Origin: Erwinia sorbitola
GTDB lineage: Bacteria > Pseudomonadota > Gammaproteobacteria > Enterobacterales > Enterobacteriaceae
Direction: 5' to 3'
Length of the DNA stretch: 64,000 bases
NCBI RefSeq assembly: GCF_009738185.1
Contig: NZ_CP046509.1
Coordinates: 437,501 to 501,500, forward strand
Below, piece after piece: positions 19,204 to 29,300 of this stretch. Both the position numbers and the translations under genes were made by a program. Numbering within the stretch: position 1 is the first letter of the stretch; every line of letters begins with the position of its first letter. The notes below the pieces were generated by a model that did no database searches, was not told the DNA's origin, and saw only the letters and a list, made by a program, of their open reading frames with translations.

Positions 19204-21153
19204 ATGCGATTAACCACTAAACTCTCTGCGATTATCACCTTGCTATGCTCACTGTCGATGTTACTGATGCTGGTGGGCTGCACACTAAGCTTCATTTATC
19301 TTAGCAATCAGCGGGCAGAGCATCGGCTGCAACGGATGGCCGACGATATTGATATCGCCTTACTGACGCAATCCCCCAAACAAATTTCGCCCTGGCTGCG
19401 CCAGATGATGAATCCGTTGCAGATTGAACGCATTGAGTTAAATAACGGCGCTGGACGGCAGCTTGAAGTTGTCCGGCACCAGCAGGAAATGATTGAAGAT
19501 GAGTCCAATCGCTTCCGCCAGATAAGCCTTCCGCTTAAACATCATTCCGAAATGAAGCTCACTATTCAGTGGGTAGATTCTACCCGCACCTGGTTTGCCT
19601 CCTTATTAGGCGCAACCAGCCTGTCATTGATTTTCGGCGTGGTGGTGATTATGACGCTGCTGTTGTGGCAGGCGCGCAGCTGGCTTAAGCGGCAATTGGA
19701 TGGCATGGAAAAGCTGGAGGAGCGCGCAGAGGCAGTAATTAAAGGTGAGCGTCTGAGCGTCAGGCCTGGCTCTGTGCACGAGTGGCCCCCTAAAGCCAGC
19801 AGCGCCATCGATCTGTTGCTGGCTGACTTAAAAGAGGCGGGGGAGCAGCATAACCGTATTGATACGCTGATCCGCGCTTTCGCCGCTCAGGATCCGCGTA
19901 CCGGTTTGAACAATCGTCTGTTCTTCGATAACCAGCTCACCACGCTGCTGGAAGATCCTGAGTCCGTCGGTACCCATGGTATGGTGATGATGATCCGCCT
20001 ACCCGATTTCGATACCCTGCGTGAGCGCTGGGGGCATGCGCAGGTGCAGGAGTATCTGTTTGCCCTGGTGAATATGCTATCAACCTTTGTGCTGCGTTAC
20101 CCCGGCGCATTACTGGCGCGCTATTTTCGCAGCGACTTTGCCGTGCTGCTGCCGCATCGCAGTGTAAAAGATGCGGATGTTATCGCCTCACAGCTGATTA
20201 AAGCCGTCGACAGTCTGCCATCAACGCGGATGGTGAATCGTCATGACATGATCCACATTGGTATCAGCGGCTGGCAAAGTGGTCAGACTACCCAGCAGGT
20301 AATGGAGAATGCCGAACTGGCAACGCGCCATGCCACGCTACAGGGGGGGAACAACTGGTCAGTGGGTGAAGGCGCACAGCAGGATTTTGCCCGCGGCAGC
20401 GTGAAATGGCGTACCTTACTGGAAAATACTCTCAATCGTGGTGGCCCACGGCTGTACCAGAAGCCGGCTGTAAATGCGCAGGGTGAAGTGCATCACCGTG
20501 AAATGATGCCGCGTATCTTTGACGGTGAAAAAGAGCTGCTCTCCGCTGAATATCTGCCCGTGGTGCAGCAGCTGGGGCTGGCGGAACGCTATGACCGTCA
20601 GATGGTGAAACGTATTGTGACGCTGATCGAGCTGTGGCCTGAAGAAACTCTTGCCATACCGCTTACGCTCGACTCATTATTGCAACGCTCATTTCTCGAC
20701 TGGCTGCGTGATAACCTGCTGCAATGTACTAAATCGCAAAGAAAACGTATTTTATTTGAACTTGCAGAAGCGGATGTGTGTCAACACATCAGCCGTTTAA
20801 CGCCAGTGTTCCGATTACTCTATGGTTTTGGCTGTAGTGTGGCGGTGAATCAGGCAGGTCTGACAGTGGTGAGCACTGCGTATATCAAACAGTTCCAGAT
20901 ACGGCTGATAAAGCTTCACCCGGGCCTGGTGCGCAATATTGACCGGCGTACGGAAAACCAACTGTTTGTTCAGAGCCTGCTTGAGAGTAGTAAGCAGATT
21001 TCCACTCAGGTTTTTGCCGCCGGGGTTCGTTCCCGGGAAGAGTGGCAAACGCTGGTGGAGCTTGGAGTAACCGGGGGGCAGGGTGACTTTTTCGCTGCCT
21101 CACAGCCGGTTGACAGCAGCGTGAAAAAATATTCGCAAAGATATCGAGTTTAG
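19204..21153 (+). CDS. csrD: RNase E specificity factor CsrD (degenerate GGDEF/EAL)
   Basis: A 649-residue inner-membrane protein that targets the sRNAs CsrB and CsrC for RNase E decay and so raises free CsrA. It has two TM segments (about 7-30 and 130-155), a HAMP-like linker, a GGDEF-like domain whose signature is replaced (RYFRSDFAVLLP) and an EAL-like domain with HREMM in place of EAL. It should therefore not make or break cyclic-di-GMP. The start MRLTTK was chosen because E. coli CsrD begins there. An ATG four codons upstream (19192) is in frame and cannot be excluded, and neither has a good ribosome site. Confidence 0.95.
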   Translation: MRLTTKLSAIITLLCSLSMLLMLVGCTLSFIYLSNQRAEHRLQRMADDIDIALLTQSPKQISPWLRQMMNPLQIERIELNNGAGRQLEVVRHQQEMIEDESNRFRQISLPLKHHSEMKLTIQWVDSTRTWFASLLGATSLSLIFGVVVIMTLLLWQARSWLKRQLDGMEKLEERAEAVIKGERLSVRPGSVHEWPPKASSAIDLLLADLKEAGEQHNRIDTLIRAFAAQDPRTGLNNRLFFDNQLTTLLEDPESVGTHGMVMMIRLPDFDTLRERWGHAQVQEYLFALVNMLSTFVLRYPGALLARYFRSDFAVLLPHRSVKDADVIASQLIKAVDSLPSTRMVNRHDMIHIGISGWQSGQTTQQVMENAELATRHATLQGGNNWSVGEGAQQDFARGSVKWRTLLENTLNRGGPRLYQKPAVNAQGEVHHREMMPRIFDGEKELLSAEYLPVVQQLGLAERYDRQMVKRIVTLIELWPEETLAIPLTLDSLLQRSFLDWLRDNLLQCTKSQRKRILFELAEADVCQHISRLTPVFRLLYGFGCSVAVNQAGLTVVSTAYIKQFQIRLIKLHPGLVRNIDRRTENQLFVQSLLESSKQISTQVFAAGVRSREEWQTLVELGVTGGQGDFFAASQPVDSSVKKYSQRYRV

Positions 21154-21466
21154 TCTCACGTCTGGCAGGTTTTCACGTAGAATACCTGGGCGATTGTGGT
21201 TCGAAGCGGCTTTCTCGCCGGCCGAGGCGAAACTGAAACTGTTAATTATTATGTATGTTATGTCCGCTGAACTGTCCAAAAACCAGAGCGGAATGCCGTT
21301 GTACCGGCTTCCGTTACGCCTGATGTCGTAAGGTTGTGACCTCAGCGAGAGATAGCATGATTTTTCACCGAAGCAGAACGTTTTTGCGCCTTGTCGCTGC
21401 TTCGTGTGGTTGGTAAAGTAAGCGGATTTTAACTTCCGCCCCCAGCTTGCAGGATTATCCTTTAGT
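21154..21466 (+). other. csrD-mreB intergenic region
   Basis: 313 bp without a gene. It must carry the mreB promoter(s) and leader, and an AGGAT ribosome site sits before mreB. GC-rich inverted repeats near 21205-21235 could fold, and no confident -10/-35 pair was assigned. Confidence 0.5.
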
Positions 21467-22510
21467 ATGTTTAAAAAATTCCGTGGCATGTTTTCCAACG
21501 ACTTGTCCATCGACCTGGGTACAGCCAATACCCTGATTTACGTGAAAGGGCAGGGCATCGTACTTAATGAGCCTTCCGTCGTTGCTATCCGTCAGGATCG
21601 TGCCGGTTCCCCAAAAAGCGTAGCGGCAGTCGGTCATGACGCAAAACAGATGCTGGGTCGTACACCCGGCAATATCGCAGCTATTCGCCCAATGAAAGAT
21701 GGCGTTATCGCCGATTTCTTTGTGACTGAGAAAATGTTGCAGCACTTTATCAAGCAGGTTCACAGCAACAGCTTTATGCGCCCGAGTCCGCGTGTACTGG
21801 TCTGTGTGCCGGTGGGGGCAACTCAGGTTGAACGCCGTGCTATCCGTGAATCCGCTCAGGGTGCCGGTGCGCGTGAAGTTTTCCTGATTGAAGAGCCTAT
21901 GGCTGCGGCTATCGGTGCAGGCCTGCCTGTGTCTGAAGCGACCGGTTCGATGGTTGTGGATATCGGTGGTGGTACTACCGAGGTGGCAGTGATCTCGCTG
22001 AACGGCGTGGTTTACTCTTCTTCTGTACGTATCGGTGGTGACCGTTTCGACGAAGCTATCATTAATTATGTGCGCCGTAACTACGGCTCTCTGATTGGTG
22101 AAGCCACCGCAGAGCGTATTAAGCACGAAATCGGTTCTGCCTATCCGGGCGACGAAGTGCTGGAAATTGAAGTGCGCGGTCGTAACCTGGCTGAAGGTGT
22201 TCCGCGTGGTTTCACTCTGAACTCGAACGAAATCCTGGAAGCATTGCAGGAGCCGTTAACCGGTATCGTAAGCGCCGTTATGGTTGCACTGGAACAGTGT
22301 CCGCCAGAGCTGGCATCTGACATCTCCGAACGTGGCATGGTACTGACGGGTGGTGGTGCGCTGTTGCGTAACCTTGACCGCCTGCTTATGGAAGAGACCG
22401 GCATTCCGGTAGTCGTTGCAGAAGATCCGCTGACCTGCGTTGCGCGCGGTGGTGGTAAAGCGTTGGAAATGATTGACATGCACGGCGGCGATTTGTTCAG
22501 CGAAGAATAA
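21467..22510 (+). CDS. mreB: rod shape-determining protein MreB
   Basis: A 347-residue bacterial actin that forms membrane-bound filaments and steers the elongasome. It has an N-terminal amphipathic membrane-binding helix (MFKKFRGMF), phosphate loop 1 IDLGTANTLIYV, phosphate loop 2 VVDIGGGTTEVAV and the adenosine motif VLTGGGALLRNL. It is almost identical to the E. coli protein. First gene of mreBCD; a hairpin follows its stop. Confidence 0.99.
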   Translation: MFKKFRGMFSNDLSIDLGTANTLIYVKGQGIVLNEPSVVAIRQDRAGSPKSVAAVGHDAKQMLGRTPGNIAAIRPMKDGVIADFFVTEKMLQHFIKQVHSNSFMRPSPRVLVCVPVGATQVERRAIRESAQGAGAREVFLIEEPMAAAIGAGLPVSEATGSMVVDIGGGTTEVAVISLNGVVYSSSVRIGGDRFDEAIINYVRRNYGSLIGEATAERIKHEIGSAYPGDEVLEIEVRGRNLAEGVPRGFTLNSNEILEALQEPLTGIVSAVMVALEQCPPELASDISERGMVLTGGGALLRNLDRLLMEETGIPVVVAEDPLTCVARGGGKALEMIDMHGGDLFSEE

Positions 22511-22518
22511 TTTGCCTG

Positions 22519-22553
22519 AAGGAGTGGCGGGGCGCTGCCCGCACTCCTTTTTC
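22519..22553 (+). terminator. attenuating terminator between mreB and mreC
   Basis: AAGGAGTG and CACTCCTT flank an inner GGGG..CCC stem and are followed by a T-run. It sits in the 69-bp gap between mreB and mreC, so it would let MreB be made in excess over MreC and MreD. Confidence 0.8.
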
Positions 22554-22579
22554 ATGTTGTCGAGGAAAACGCCGAGTTT

Positions 22580-23617
22580 ATGAAGCCGATGTTCAGCAGG
22601 GGGCCTTCCCTGCAGTTACGCTTATTTTTAGCGGTTATTGTGGCAATAGGCGTAATTGTTGCCGACAGTCGTATGGGAGCTTTCTCCCAGATCCGCACCT
22701 ATATGGACACTGCCGTCAGTCCATTCTATTTCCTGGCCAACGGGCCGCGTCAAATTTTGGACAATGTTTCTGAAACATTGGCCTCCCGCCAGCAGCTTGA
22801 GCTGGAAAACAAAGCCTTACATCGCGAACTGATGCTGAAGAACAGCGAACTGCTGATGCTGGGTCAGTTTAAGCAGGAAAACGCCCGCTTACGTGAACTG
22901 CTTGGCTCACCGCTGCGTCAGGACGAGCATAAAATGGTGACGCAGGTGATCTCCACCGGTACCGATCCTTACACCGACCAGGTGGTGATCGACAAAGGCA
23001 GCATTAATGGCGTTTACGAAGGTCAGCCGGTAATCAGTGATAAAGGCGTGGTTGGCCAGGTGGTGGCGGTGGGTAAAATCACCAGTCGCGTTCTGCTGAT
23101 TTGCGATGCCTCGCACGCCCTGCCAATTCAGGTTCTGCGTAATGATATTCGGGTGATTGCTGCCGGTAACGGCTGTACCGAAGACTTACAGCTTGAACAT
23201 CTGCCAGGCAATACTGATATTCGCGTGGGCGATGTGCTGGTGACCTCTGGCCTGGGTGGACGCTTCCCGGAAGGTTATCCGGTTGGCGTCGTCTCTTCGG
23301 TGAAAGTGGATACCCAGCGTGCCTATACCGTGATTCAGGCGCGTCCAACTGCCGGGCTACAGCGTTTGCGCTATCTGCTGCTGCTGTGGGGGGCCGATCG
23401 TAACGGCACAATGCCAATGGCACCGGATGAAGTTCACCGCGTGGCGAATGAACGCTTGATGCAGATGATGCCGCAGGTGCTGCCACAGGCGAGTGAAATG
23501 GTCGGGCCACCGGCTCCCCCATCGGCAAGCGCTGCGCCTGCTGCTATTCCGGCTGCTGCCGCACCTGCCTCAGCGCCTGTCCGTAATGCGCCGTCGACGC
23601 GTGGGGGTCAGCCTTGA
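22580..23617 (+). CDS. mreC: rod shape-determining protein MreC
   Basis: A 345-residue bitopic inner-membrane protein linking MreB to periplasmic cell-wall synthases (PBP2/RodA). It has one TM segment (about 13-32), a coiled coil (about 65-115, RQQLELENKALHRELMLKN), a beta-rich periplasmic domain, and a Pro/Ala-rich low-complexity tail (about 305-345). Its stop overlaps the mreD start by 4 bp. Confidence 0.97.
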   Translation: MKPMFSRGPSLQLRLFLAVIVAIGVIVADSRMGAFSQIRTYMDTAVSPFYFLANGPRQILDNVSETLASRQQLELENKALHRELMLKNSELLMLGQFKQENARLRELLGSPLRQDEHKMVTQVISTGTDPYTDQVVIDKGSINGVYEGQPVISDKGVVGQVVAVGKITSRVLLICDASHALPIQVLRNDIRVIAAGNGCTEDLQLEHLPGNTDIRVGDVLVTSGLGGRFPEGYPVGVVSSVKVDTQRAYTVIQARPTAGLQRLRYLLLLWGADRNGTMPMAPDEVHRVANERLMQMMPQVLPQASEMVGPPAPPSASAAPAAIPAAAAPASAPVRNAPSTRGGQP

Positions 23618-24102
23618 GTAGCTACCGTAGCCACGGGCGTTGGGTTATCTGGCTCTCCTTCCTGGTGGCTCTGGTGCTGCAAATCATGCCCTGGCCCGAA
23701 GAGCTGTTTGTCTATCGGCCATCATGGCTGTTGCTGATTCTGATCTACTGGGTGCTGGCGCTGCCGCACAGGGTAAACGTAGGCACCGGCTTTGTGATGG
23801 GATCTATAATGGATCTTATCTCTGGTTCGACGCTCGGCGTTCGTGCACTGGCATTCAGTATTGTTGCCTATCTGGTCGCCTTCAAATTCCAGCTGTTCCG
23901 TAATCTGGCGTTGTGGCAGCAGGCACTGATGGTAATGGTGCTGTCGCTGGCGATGGATGTGATCGTATTCTGGTCTGAGTTCCTGGTGATTAACGTCTCC
24001 TTCCGTCCGGAAATTTTCTGGAGTAGCGTCGTCGACGGTATTCTCTGGCCCTGGTTGTTCTTACTGATGAGAAAAATCCGCCGCCAGTTTGCCGTACAAT
24101 AA
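23614..24102 (+). CDS. mreD: rod shape-determining protein MreD
   Basis: A 162-residue inner-membrane protein with about five membrane segments, part of the elongasome with MreB and MreC. The start is TTG at 23614, inside a 4-bp overlap with the mreC stop, typical of translational coupling; SSYRSHGRWVIWL follows as in E. coli. Confidence 0.96.
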   Translation: MSSYRSHGRWVIWLSFLVALVLQIMPWPEELFVYRPSWLLLILIYWVLALPHRVNVGTGFVMGSIMDLISGSTLGVRALAFSIVAYLVAFKFQLFRNLALWQQALMVMVLSLAMDVIVFWSEFLVINVSFRPEIFWSSVVDGILWPWLFLLMRKIRRQFAVQ

Positions 24103-24111
24103 AGGACAATT

Positions 24112-24705
24112 ATGGTATCCCTGTATCTGGCTTCTGGTTCCCCCCGCCGTCGTGAACTGCTGACGCAGCTTGGACTCTCCTTTGAACGCCTCTCTAACGA
24201 GGTCGAAGAGCAGCGCCACCCGGGTGAAACAGCAGAGCAGTATGTCCGCCGCCTGGCGCGTGATAAAGCGCAGGCGGGTGTTGCCGTGGCCGCAACCGAC
24301 CTTCCGGTGCTTGGCGCGGATACCATCGTAGTGCTAAATAACAATGTGCTGGAAAAACCGGCTGATGCGGCGGCGGCATCCGCTATGCTTGCTATGCTTT
24401 CCGGCCAGACTCATGAAGTGATGACGGCGGTAGCACTGGCGGATCGTCACCAGACGCTTGAATGTCTGGTGGTCACTGAAGTGACGTTTCGTACGCTAAC
24501 ACCTGAAGATATTGCTGGATACGTTGCCAGCGGCGAGCCGATGGATAAGGCAGGTGCCTATGGAATTCAGGGGCTGGGTGGCAACTTTGTCAGAAAAATT
24601 AACGGAAGCTATCACGCGGTAGTCGGACTGCCTCTGGTGGAAACGGCGGAGCTGTTCAGCCATTTCCAGTCGCTGCGTGAAGTGAGAGGTCAAGATGACA
24701 GCTGA
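24112..24705 (+). CDS. yhdE: dTTP/UTP pyrophosphatase, Maf family (YhdE)
   Basis: A 197-residue Maf nucleotide pyrophosphatase that hydrolyses non-canonical and pyrimidine nucleoside triphosphates. The signature ASGSPRRRELL is at residues 7-17, and the catalytic acidic residues lie in LGADTIVVL. It begins 9 bp after mreD and its end overlaps rng by 11 bp, the same gene order as in E. coli mreBCD-yhdE-rng. Confidence 0.95.
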   Translation: MVSLYLASGSPRRRELLTQLGLSFERLSNEVEEQRHPGETAEQYVRRLARDKAQAGVAVAATDLPVLGADTIVVLNNNVLEKPADAAAASAMLAMLSGQTHEVMTAVALADRHQTLECLVVTEVTFRTLTPEDIAGYVASGEPMDKAGAYGIQGLGGNFVRKINGSYHAVVGLPLVETAELFSHFQSLREVRGQDDS

Positions 24706-26164
24706 ACTGCTGGTAAATATTACGCCGTCGGAAACCCGCGTTGCCTACATTGACGGTGGCATTTTGCAGGAAATTCATATTGAGCGTGAAGCTCGCCGCG
24801 GTATTGTTGGCAATATCTACAAAGGCCGTGTCAGCCGGGTATTACCGGGAATGCAGGCCGCTTTTGTAGATATTGGTCTGGAAAAAGCAGCTTTCTTACA
24901 CGCATCAGACATCATGCCGCACACTGAGTGTGTGGCAGGTGACGAGAAGAAAAACTTTATCGTGCGTGATATCTCCGAACTGGTTCGCCAGGGGCAGGAT
25001 CTGATGGTGCAGGTGGTGAAAGATCCCCTCGGCACCAAAGGTGCTCGCCTGACCACGGATATCACACTGCCTTCGCGCTATCTGGTCTTTATGCCTGGCG
25101 CTTCGCACGTAGGCGTTTCGCAGCGCATTGAAAGCGAAGCCGAGCGCGATCGCCTTAAATCGGTGGTTGCCAGCCATTGCGATGAATTAGGCGGATATAT
25201 TATTCGCACTGCCGCAGAAGGTGTGGGGGAAGATGAACTGGCGTCTGATGCCGCTTTTCTTAAGCGTCTGTGGACCAAAGTCATTGAACGTAAAAAACGT
25301 AATCAGACGCGCTGCCGCCTTTACGGTGAAGTGGCGCTGTCGCAACGTATCCTGCGTGATTTTGCCGGTGCTGCCCTTGACCGCATTCGTATTGACTCCC
25401 GTCAGACGTTTGAGCACCTGGTGGAGTTTACCAGCGAATATATTCCGGAGATGACGGCGAAGCTGGAGCTGTACACTGGAAAGCAGCCTATTTTCGATCT
25501 GTTCGATGTGGAAAACGAGATTCAGCGTTCACTCGATCGTAAAGTCGAGCTGAAGTCCGGCGGCTATCTGATCATCGATCAGACGGAAGCCATGACCACC
25601 ATTGATATTAATACCGGTGCTTTTGTTGGTCATCGAAACCTCGAAGAAACCATCTTTAATACTAATATTGAAGCGACCCAGGCGATTGCCCGTCAGCTTC
25701 GGTTGCGTAACCTCGGTGGCATTATCATCATCGATTTTATCGATATGAATAATGACGAGCACCGCAGGCGAGTGCTGCACTCTCTCGACCAGGCCCTGAG
25801 CAAAGATCGGGTTAAAACTGGTGTGAACGGCTTCTCGCAGCTGGGGCTGGTGGAGATGACGCGTAAGCGTACGCGTGAAAGTATTGAGCATGTGCTGTGC
25901 CAGGACTGCCCGTCATGTAAAGGGCGCGGTACGCAGAAAACCGTGGAGACGGTTTGCTATGAAATCATGCGTGAAATTGTGCGCGTACATCATGCTTACG
26001 ACTCCGATCGTTTCCTGGTTTACGCCTCCCCATCGGTTGGCGAAGCGCTGAAAAGCGATGAGTCTCACGTGCTGGCGGAAGTAGAAATCTTTGTAGGCAA
26101 GCAGGTGAAAGTTCAGATCGAACCGCTCTATACTCAGGAGCAGTTTGATGTGGTGATGATGTAA
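24695..26164 (+). CDS. rng: ribonuclease G
   Basis: A 489-residue endoribonuclease of the RNase E/G family that trims the 16S rRNA 5' end and cleaves some mRNAs. It has an N-terminal S1 domain (about 35-125) and a DNase-I-like catalytic core with the Mg2+ aspartates in TIDINTGAF and IIDFIDMN. The zinc-link cysteines are in CQDCPSCKGRG near residue 405. It lacks the long disordered tail of RNase E. The start overlaps the end of yhdE. Confidence 0.98.
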   Translation: MTAELLVNITPSETRVAYIDGGILQEIHIEREARRGIVGNIYKGRVSRVLPGMQAAFVDIGLEKAAFLHASDIMPHTECVAGDEKKNFIVRDISELVRQGQDLMVQVVKDPLGTKGARLTTDITLPSRYLVFMPGASHVGVSQRIESEAERDRLKSVVASHCDELGGYIIRTAAEGVGEDELASDAAFLKRLWTKVIERKKRNQTRCRLYGEVALSQRILRDFAGAALDRIRIDSRQTFEHLVEFTSEYIPEMTAKLELYTGKQPIFDLFDVENEIQRSLDRKVELKSGGYLIIDQTEAMTTIDINTGAFVGHRNLEETIFNTNIEATQAIARQLRLRNLGGIIIIDFIDMNNDEHRRRVLHSLDQALSKDRVKTGVNGFSQLGLVEMTRKRTRESIEHVLCQDCPSCKGRGTQKTVETVCYEIMREIVRVHHAYDSDRFLVYASPSVGEALKSDESHVLAEVEIFVGKQVKVQIEPLYTQEQFDVVMM

Positions 26165-26178
26165 TTTCAGCGCCGGAC

Positions 26179-26218
26179 ACCCCCAGTTTTGCGCTAAAAA
26201 GTGGCAAGGTCTGGGGGT
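26179..26218 (+). promoter_or_regulatory. hairpin in the rng-yhdP gap
   Basis: ACCCCCAG at 26179 pairs with CTGGGGGT at 26211, with TTTTGC and GCAAG available for an inner extension. There is no T-run. It lies 15 bp after the rng stop, and its role (partial terminator or processing site) is open. Confidence 0.5.
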
Positions 26219-26330
26219 AAACTGGACGTTATGGTTAAAACCGCCTTGTCAGGTTTCCCTCGCGAGAGATCGGGCATCAATAGATTGTAGTGACTGGCTA
26301 TCCGCTTCTGCGGAAGACAAGGAGAGGTGT

Positions 26331-29300
26331 GTGAGGCAACTGCCGAGGATTTTGCTACTTACTGGCGCAACATTAGTGGTGGTTATTGCGCTATTAGTGA
26401 GTGGCTTACGCCTGCTGATGCCGCATATGAACAGCTGGCGTGCGCCAATCCTTGACTATGTCTCTTCCGTCGCAGGCGTCAGGATTGATGCCAGTTCGAT
26501 TGAAGGCAGTTGGGAGAATTTTGGCCCCCGGCTGGAAATCAAAGATATACAGAGTGGTTTTTCCGATGGCGGAGAGTTAAAAATTCAGCGTGTGACGCTG
26601 GCCCTGGATATCTGGCAATCGATGCTGCATCTGCGCTGGCAGTTTCGCGATCTCACCTTCTGGCAGCTCAATCTTGTCACCAATACCCCGTTAAACACCG
26701 ATAACAACAAGTCTGACTTTCAGACTGAGCGCTTAAGCGATCTCTTCCTGCGTCAGTTTGACCATTTCGATCTGCGTGATAGCCATATCAGCTTTGTTAC
26801 CCTGTCAGGACAGCGGGCAACGCTGGCTATGCCGCAGCTGACCTGGCTGAACGAGGAAACGCGCCATCGTGCTGAAGGGCTGGTCAGCCTCTCGAGCTTC
26901 ACCGGGCAGCACGGTGTGGTGCAGCTGCGTCTGGATCTCAGGGACAGCAATGGCTACCTCAGCACCGGACGCGTGTGGATGCAGGCTGACGATGTCGATA
27001 TGAAACCCTGGCTGGGGCAGTGGATACATGACAACACCAGCCTGGAAAGCGCCCGTTTCAGCCTTGCCGCCTGGATGAGCGTTGAAAACGGTGAGGTTCA
27101 TGATGGGGATATCTGGCTGAAGCAGGGGGGGGCCAGCTGGCACGGAGATAAACAGCCCCATCACCTCAGCGTCGATGATCTGACAGCACATATCAGCCGC
27201 TTTAACGGGGGCTGGAGTGTAAATATCCCGCAAACACGCTTTATCACTGATGGCCAGCCCTGGCCACACGGTCAGTTTTCATTACTTTGGCAGCCAGAAA
27301 ACAGCCAGCTACCCGGCCCTGACCATCAGCAGGAACTGCGGGTACGGGCTACCGATCTTGACCTTGAGCGCCTTGAGCCGCTGATTCCTCTGTTTGCTAA
27401 ATTATCGCCACAGCTGCTGGAAAACTGGCGTGCCCTGCAACCACGCGGCCAGCTCAGGGCGCTGGCGCTGGATGTGCCGTTGCAGCAGCCGGAACGAACT
27501 CGTTTTCAGGCGCAGTGGAAAAATCTGAGCTGGCAGCCGTGGGAGCTGCTGCCGGGAATGGAGCATTTCGACGGTACGCTGGCCGGTGGCGTGGCTGACG
27601 GCAGGCTGACGTTTGATATCCGGCAGGCAACGCTGCCCTATAGTGAGATGTTCAAAGCCCCGCTGGAGATAGCCCAGGCCAGCGGCGCGATTAACTGGCA
27701 ATACGACAAGCAGGGACTGTCACTCTCCGGTCAGCAGGTTGATGTGCAGGCGCGTTCGCTATGGGCGAGGGGAGACTTTCGCTACCAGCAACAGAAAGAC
27801 CAGCCGCCTCGCCTGGATATCCTTGCCGGTATCAATCTGAGTAATGCGGGTGATGCCTGGCGCTACTTCCCTGAGCCACTCATGGGTAAATCACTGGTGA
27901 GCTACCTGAGCGGTGCGATTAAAGGTGGGCAGGTACGGGATGCAACGCTGATCTTTGCGGGTGACCCACAGCAGTTCCCGTTTAAAAACAATGACGGTAT
28001 GTTTGAAGTTGCTGTCCCGCTGCGCAAGGCGACTTACGAATTTGAACCGGGCTGGCCAGCGCTGGAAAACCTGGATATTGACCTCGATTTTGCCAACAAC
28101 GGTTTGTGGATGAGAGCGCCGGACATTAAATTGGGTGAAGTGAGCGGGCACAATATTTCGGCGGTTATTCCCGACTATTTGCAGGAAAAGCTGATTATCG
28201 ATGGTGAGATAAACGGCGATGGTAAGCAGATTCGCGATTATTTTAACCAGTCACCGCTTAAGAGCGCACTGGGCACGACGCTGGATGAGCTGCAAATTGG
28301 CGGCAATGTTAGCGGTCGCTTACATCTTGATATTCCTCTTGATGGCAACCAGGTACGCGCCACGGGCGATGTGAACCTTGCCAATAACTCGTTGCTGATT
28401 AAACCGCTGGATACTCGTTTTGAGCAGCTGACCGGCCACTTTACCTATGATAACGGCGACCTGAAAAGCGATGCGATGACTGCCCGCTGGTTTGGACAGC
28501 CCATTGGCGTGAGTTTTAATACCCAGGATGGCGAGAAAGAGTATCAGATTGGCGTGGATCTTAAGGCGGACTGGCAGCCGGGCACGATAAAGCAGGTGCC
28601 TGAGTCCGTGCGCAAAAAACTTGGCGGCCATCTGCCTTGGCAGGGCAATGTACTGGTGACCCTGCCGCACAAAGGTGGAACCAATTACCAGGTCAATATC
28701 GACGCTGACTTAAAAAATGTGAGCAGTCACTTACCGTCGCCTCTCGATAAAGATGGCGGCAGGGCACTTCCCGTCAAGGTAACCGCTAAAGGAAACCTTA
28801 ACAGCTTTGATTTGAGTGGTTCCGTTGGCGACAGCCATCGCTTTAACAGCCGCTGGCTGCTGGGTAAACAGCTAAAAGTCGAACGAGGGATCTGGGAAAG
28901 TAATACGAAACACATGCCAGCCCTCCCGGACGCGAGTGGAATGGTGTTAAATCTTCCTGCGCTGGATGGAGAAGCCTGGCTCGGCCTGCTGGGGGCGGGA
29001 ACCGGCACTGGCGGTAAAGGCGGCAAGGGGAGCAGTTCAATGCTTCCGGGAGATATTCGTTTGCATACGCCGTTACTGACGCTGGCGGGCCAGCATTGGC
29101 AGGATCTCACTGCGACCCTCAGCCAGAGCGTTGCAGGGGAGATGACCATCAATGCTCAAGGCAAGGATATCAACGGTACCCTGGTGACGAAGCCGGACGG
29201 GCCATGGCTGGCTAATCTGAAATACCTCTATTACAACCCGCAGTGGGACAGTAAAGGCGCCAGTTCGCCAGTATCCGGTGATGCCAGTACGATAAACTTC

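Noticed and set aside
21455..22126. 223-codon minus-strand frame
   Set aside because: Antisense to mreB, a highly conserved gene with strong codon bias that keeps the opposite strand open.
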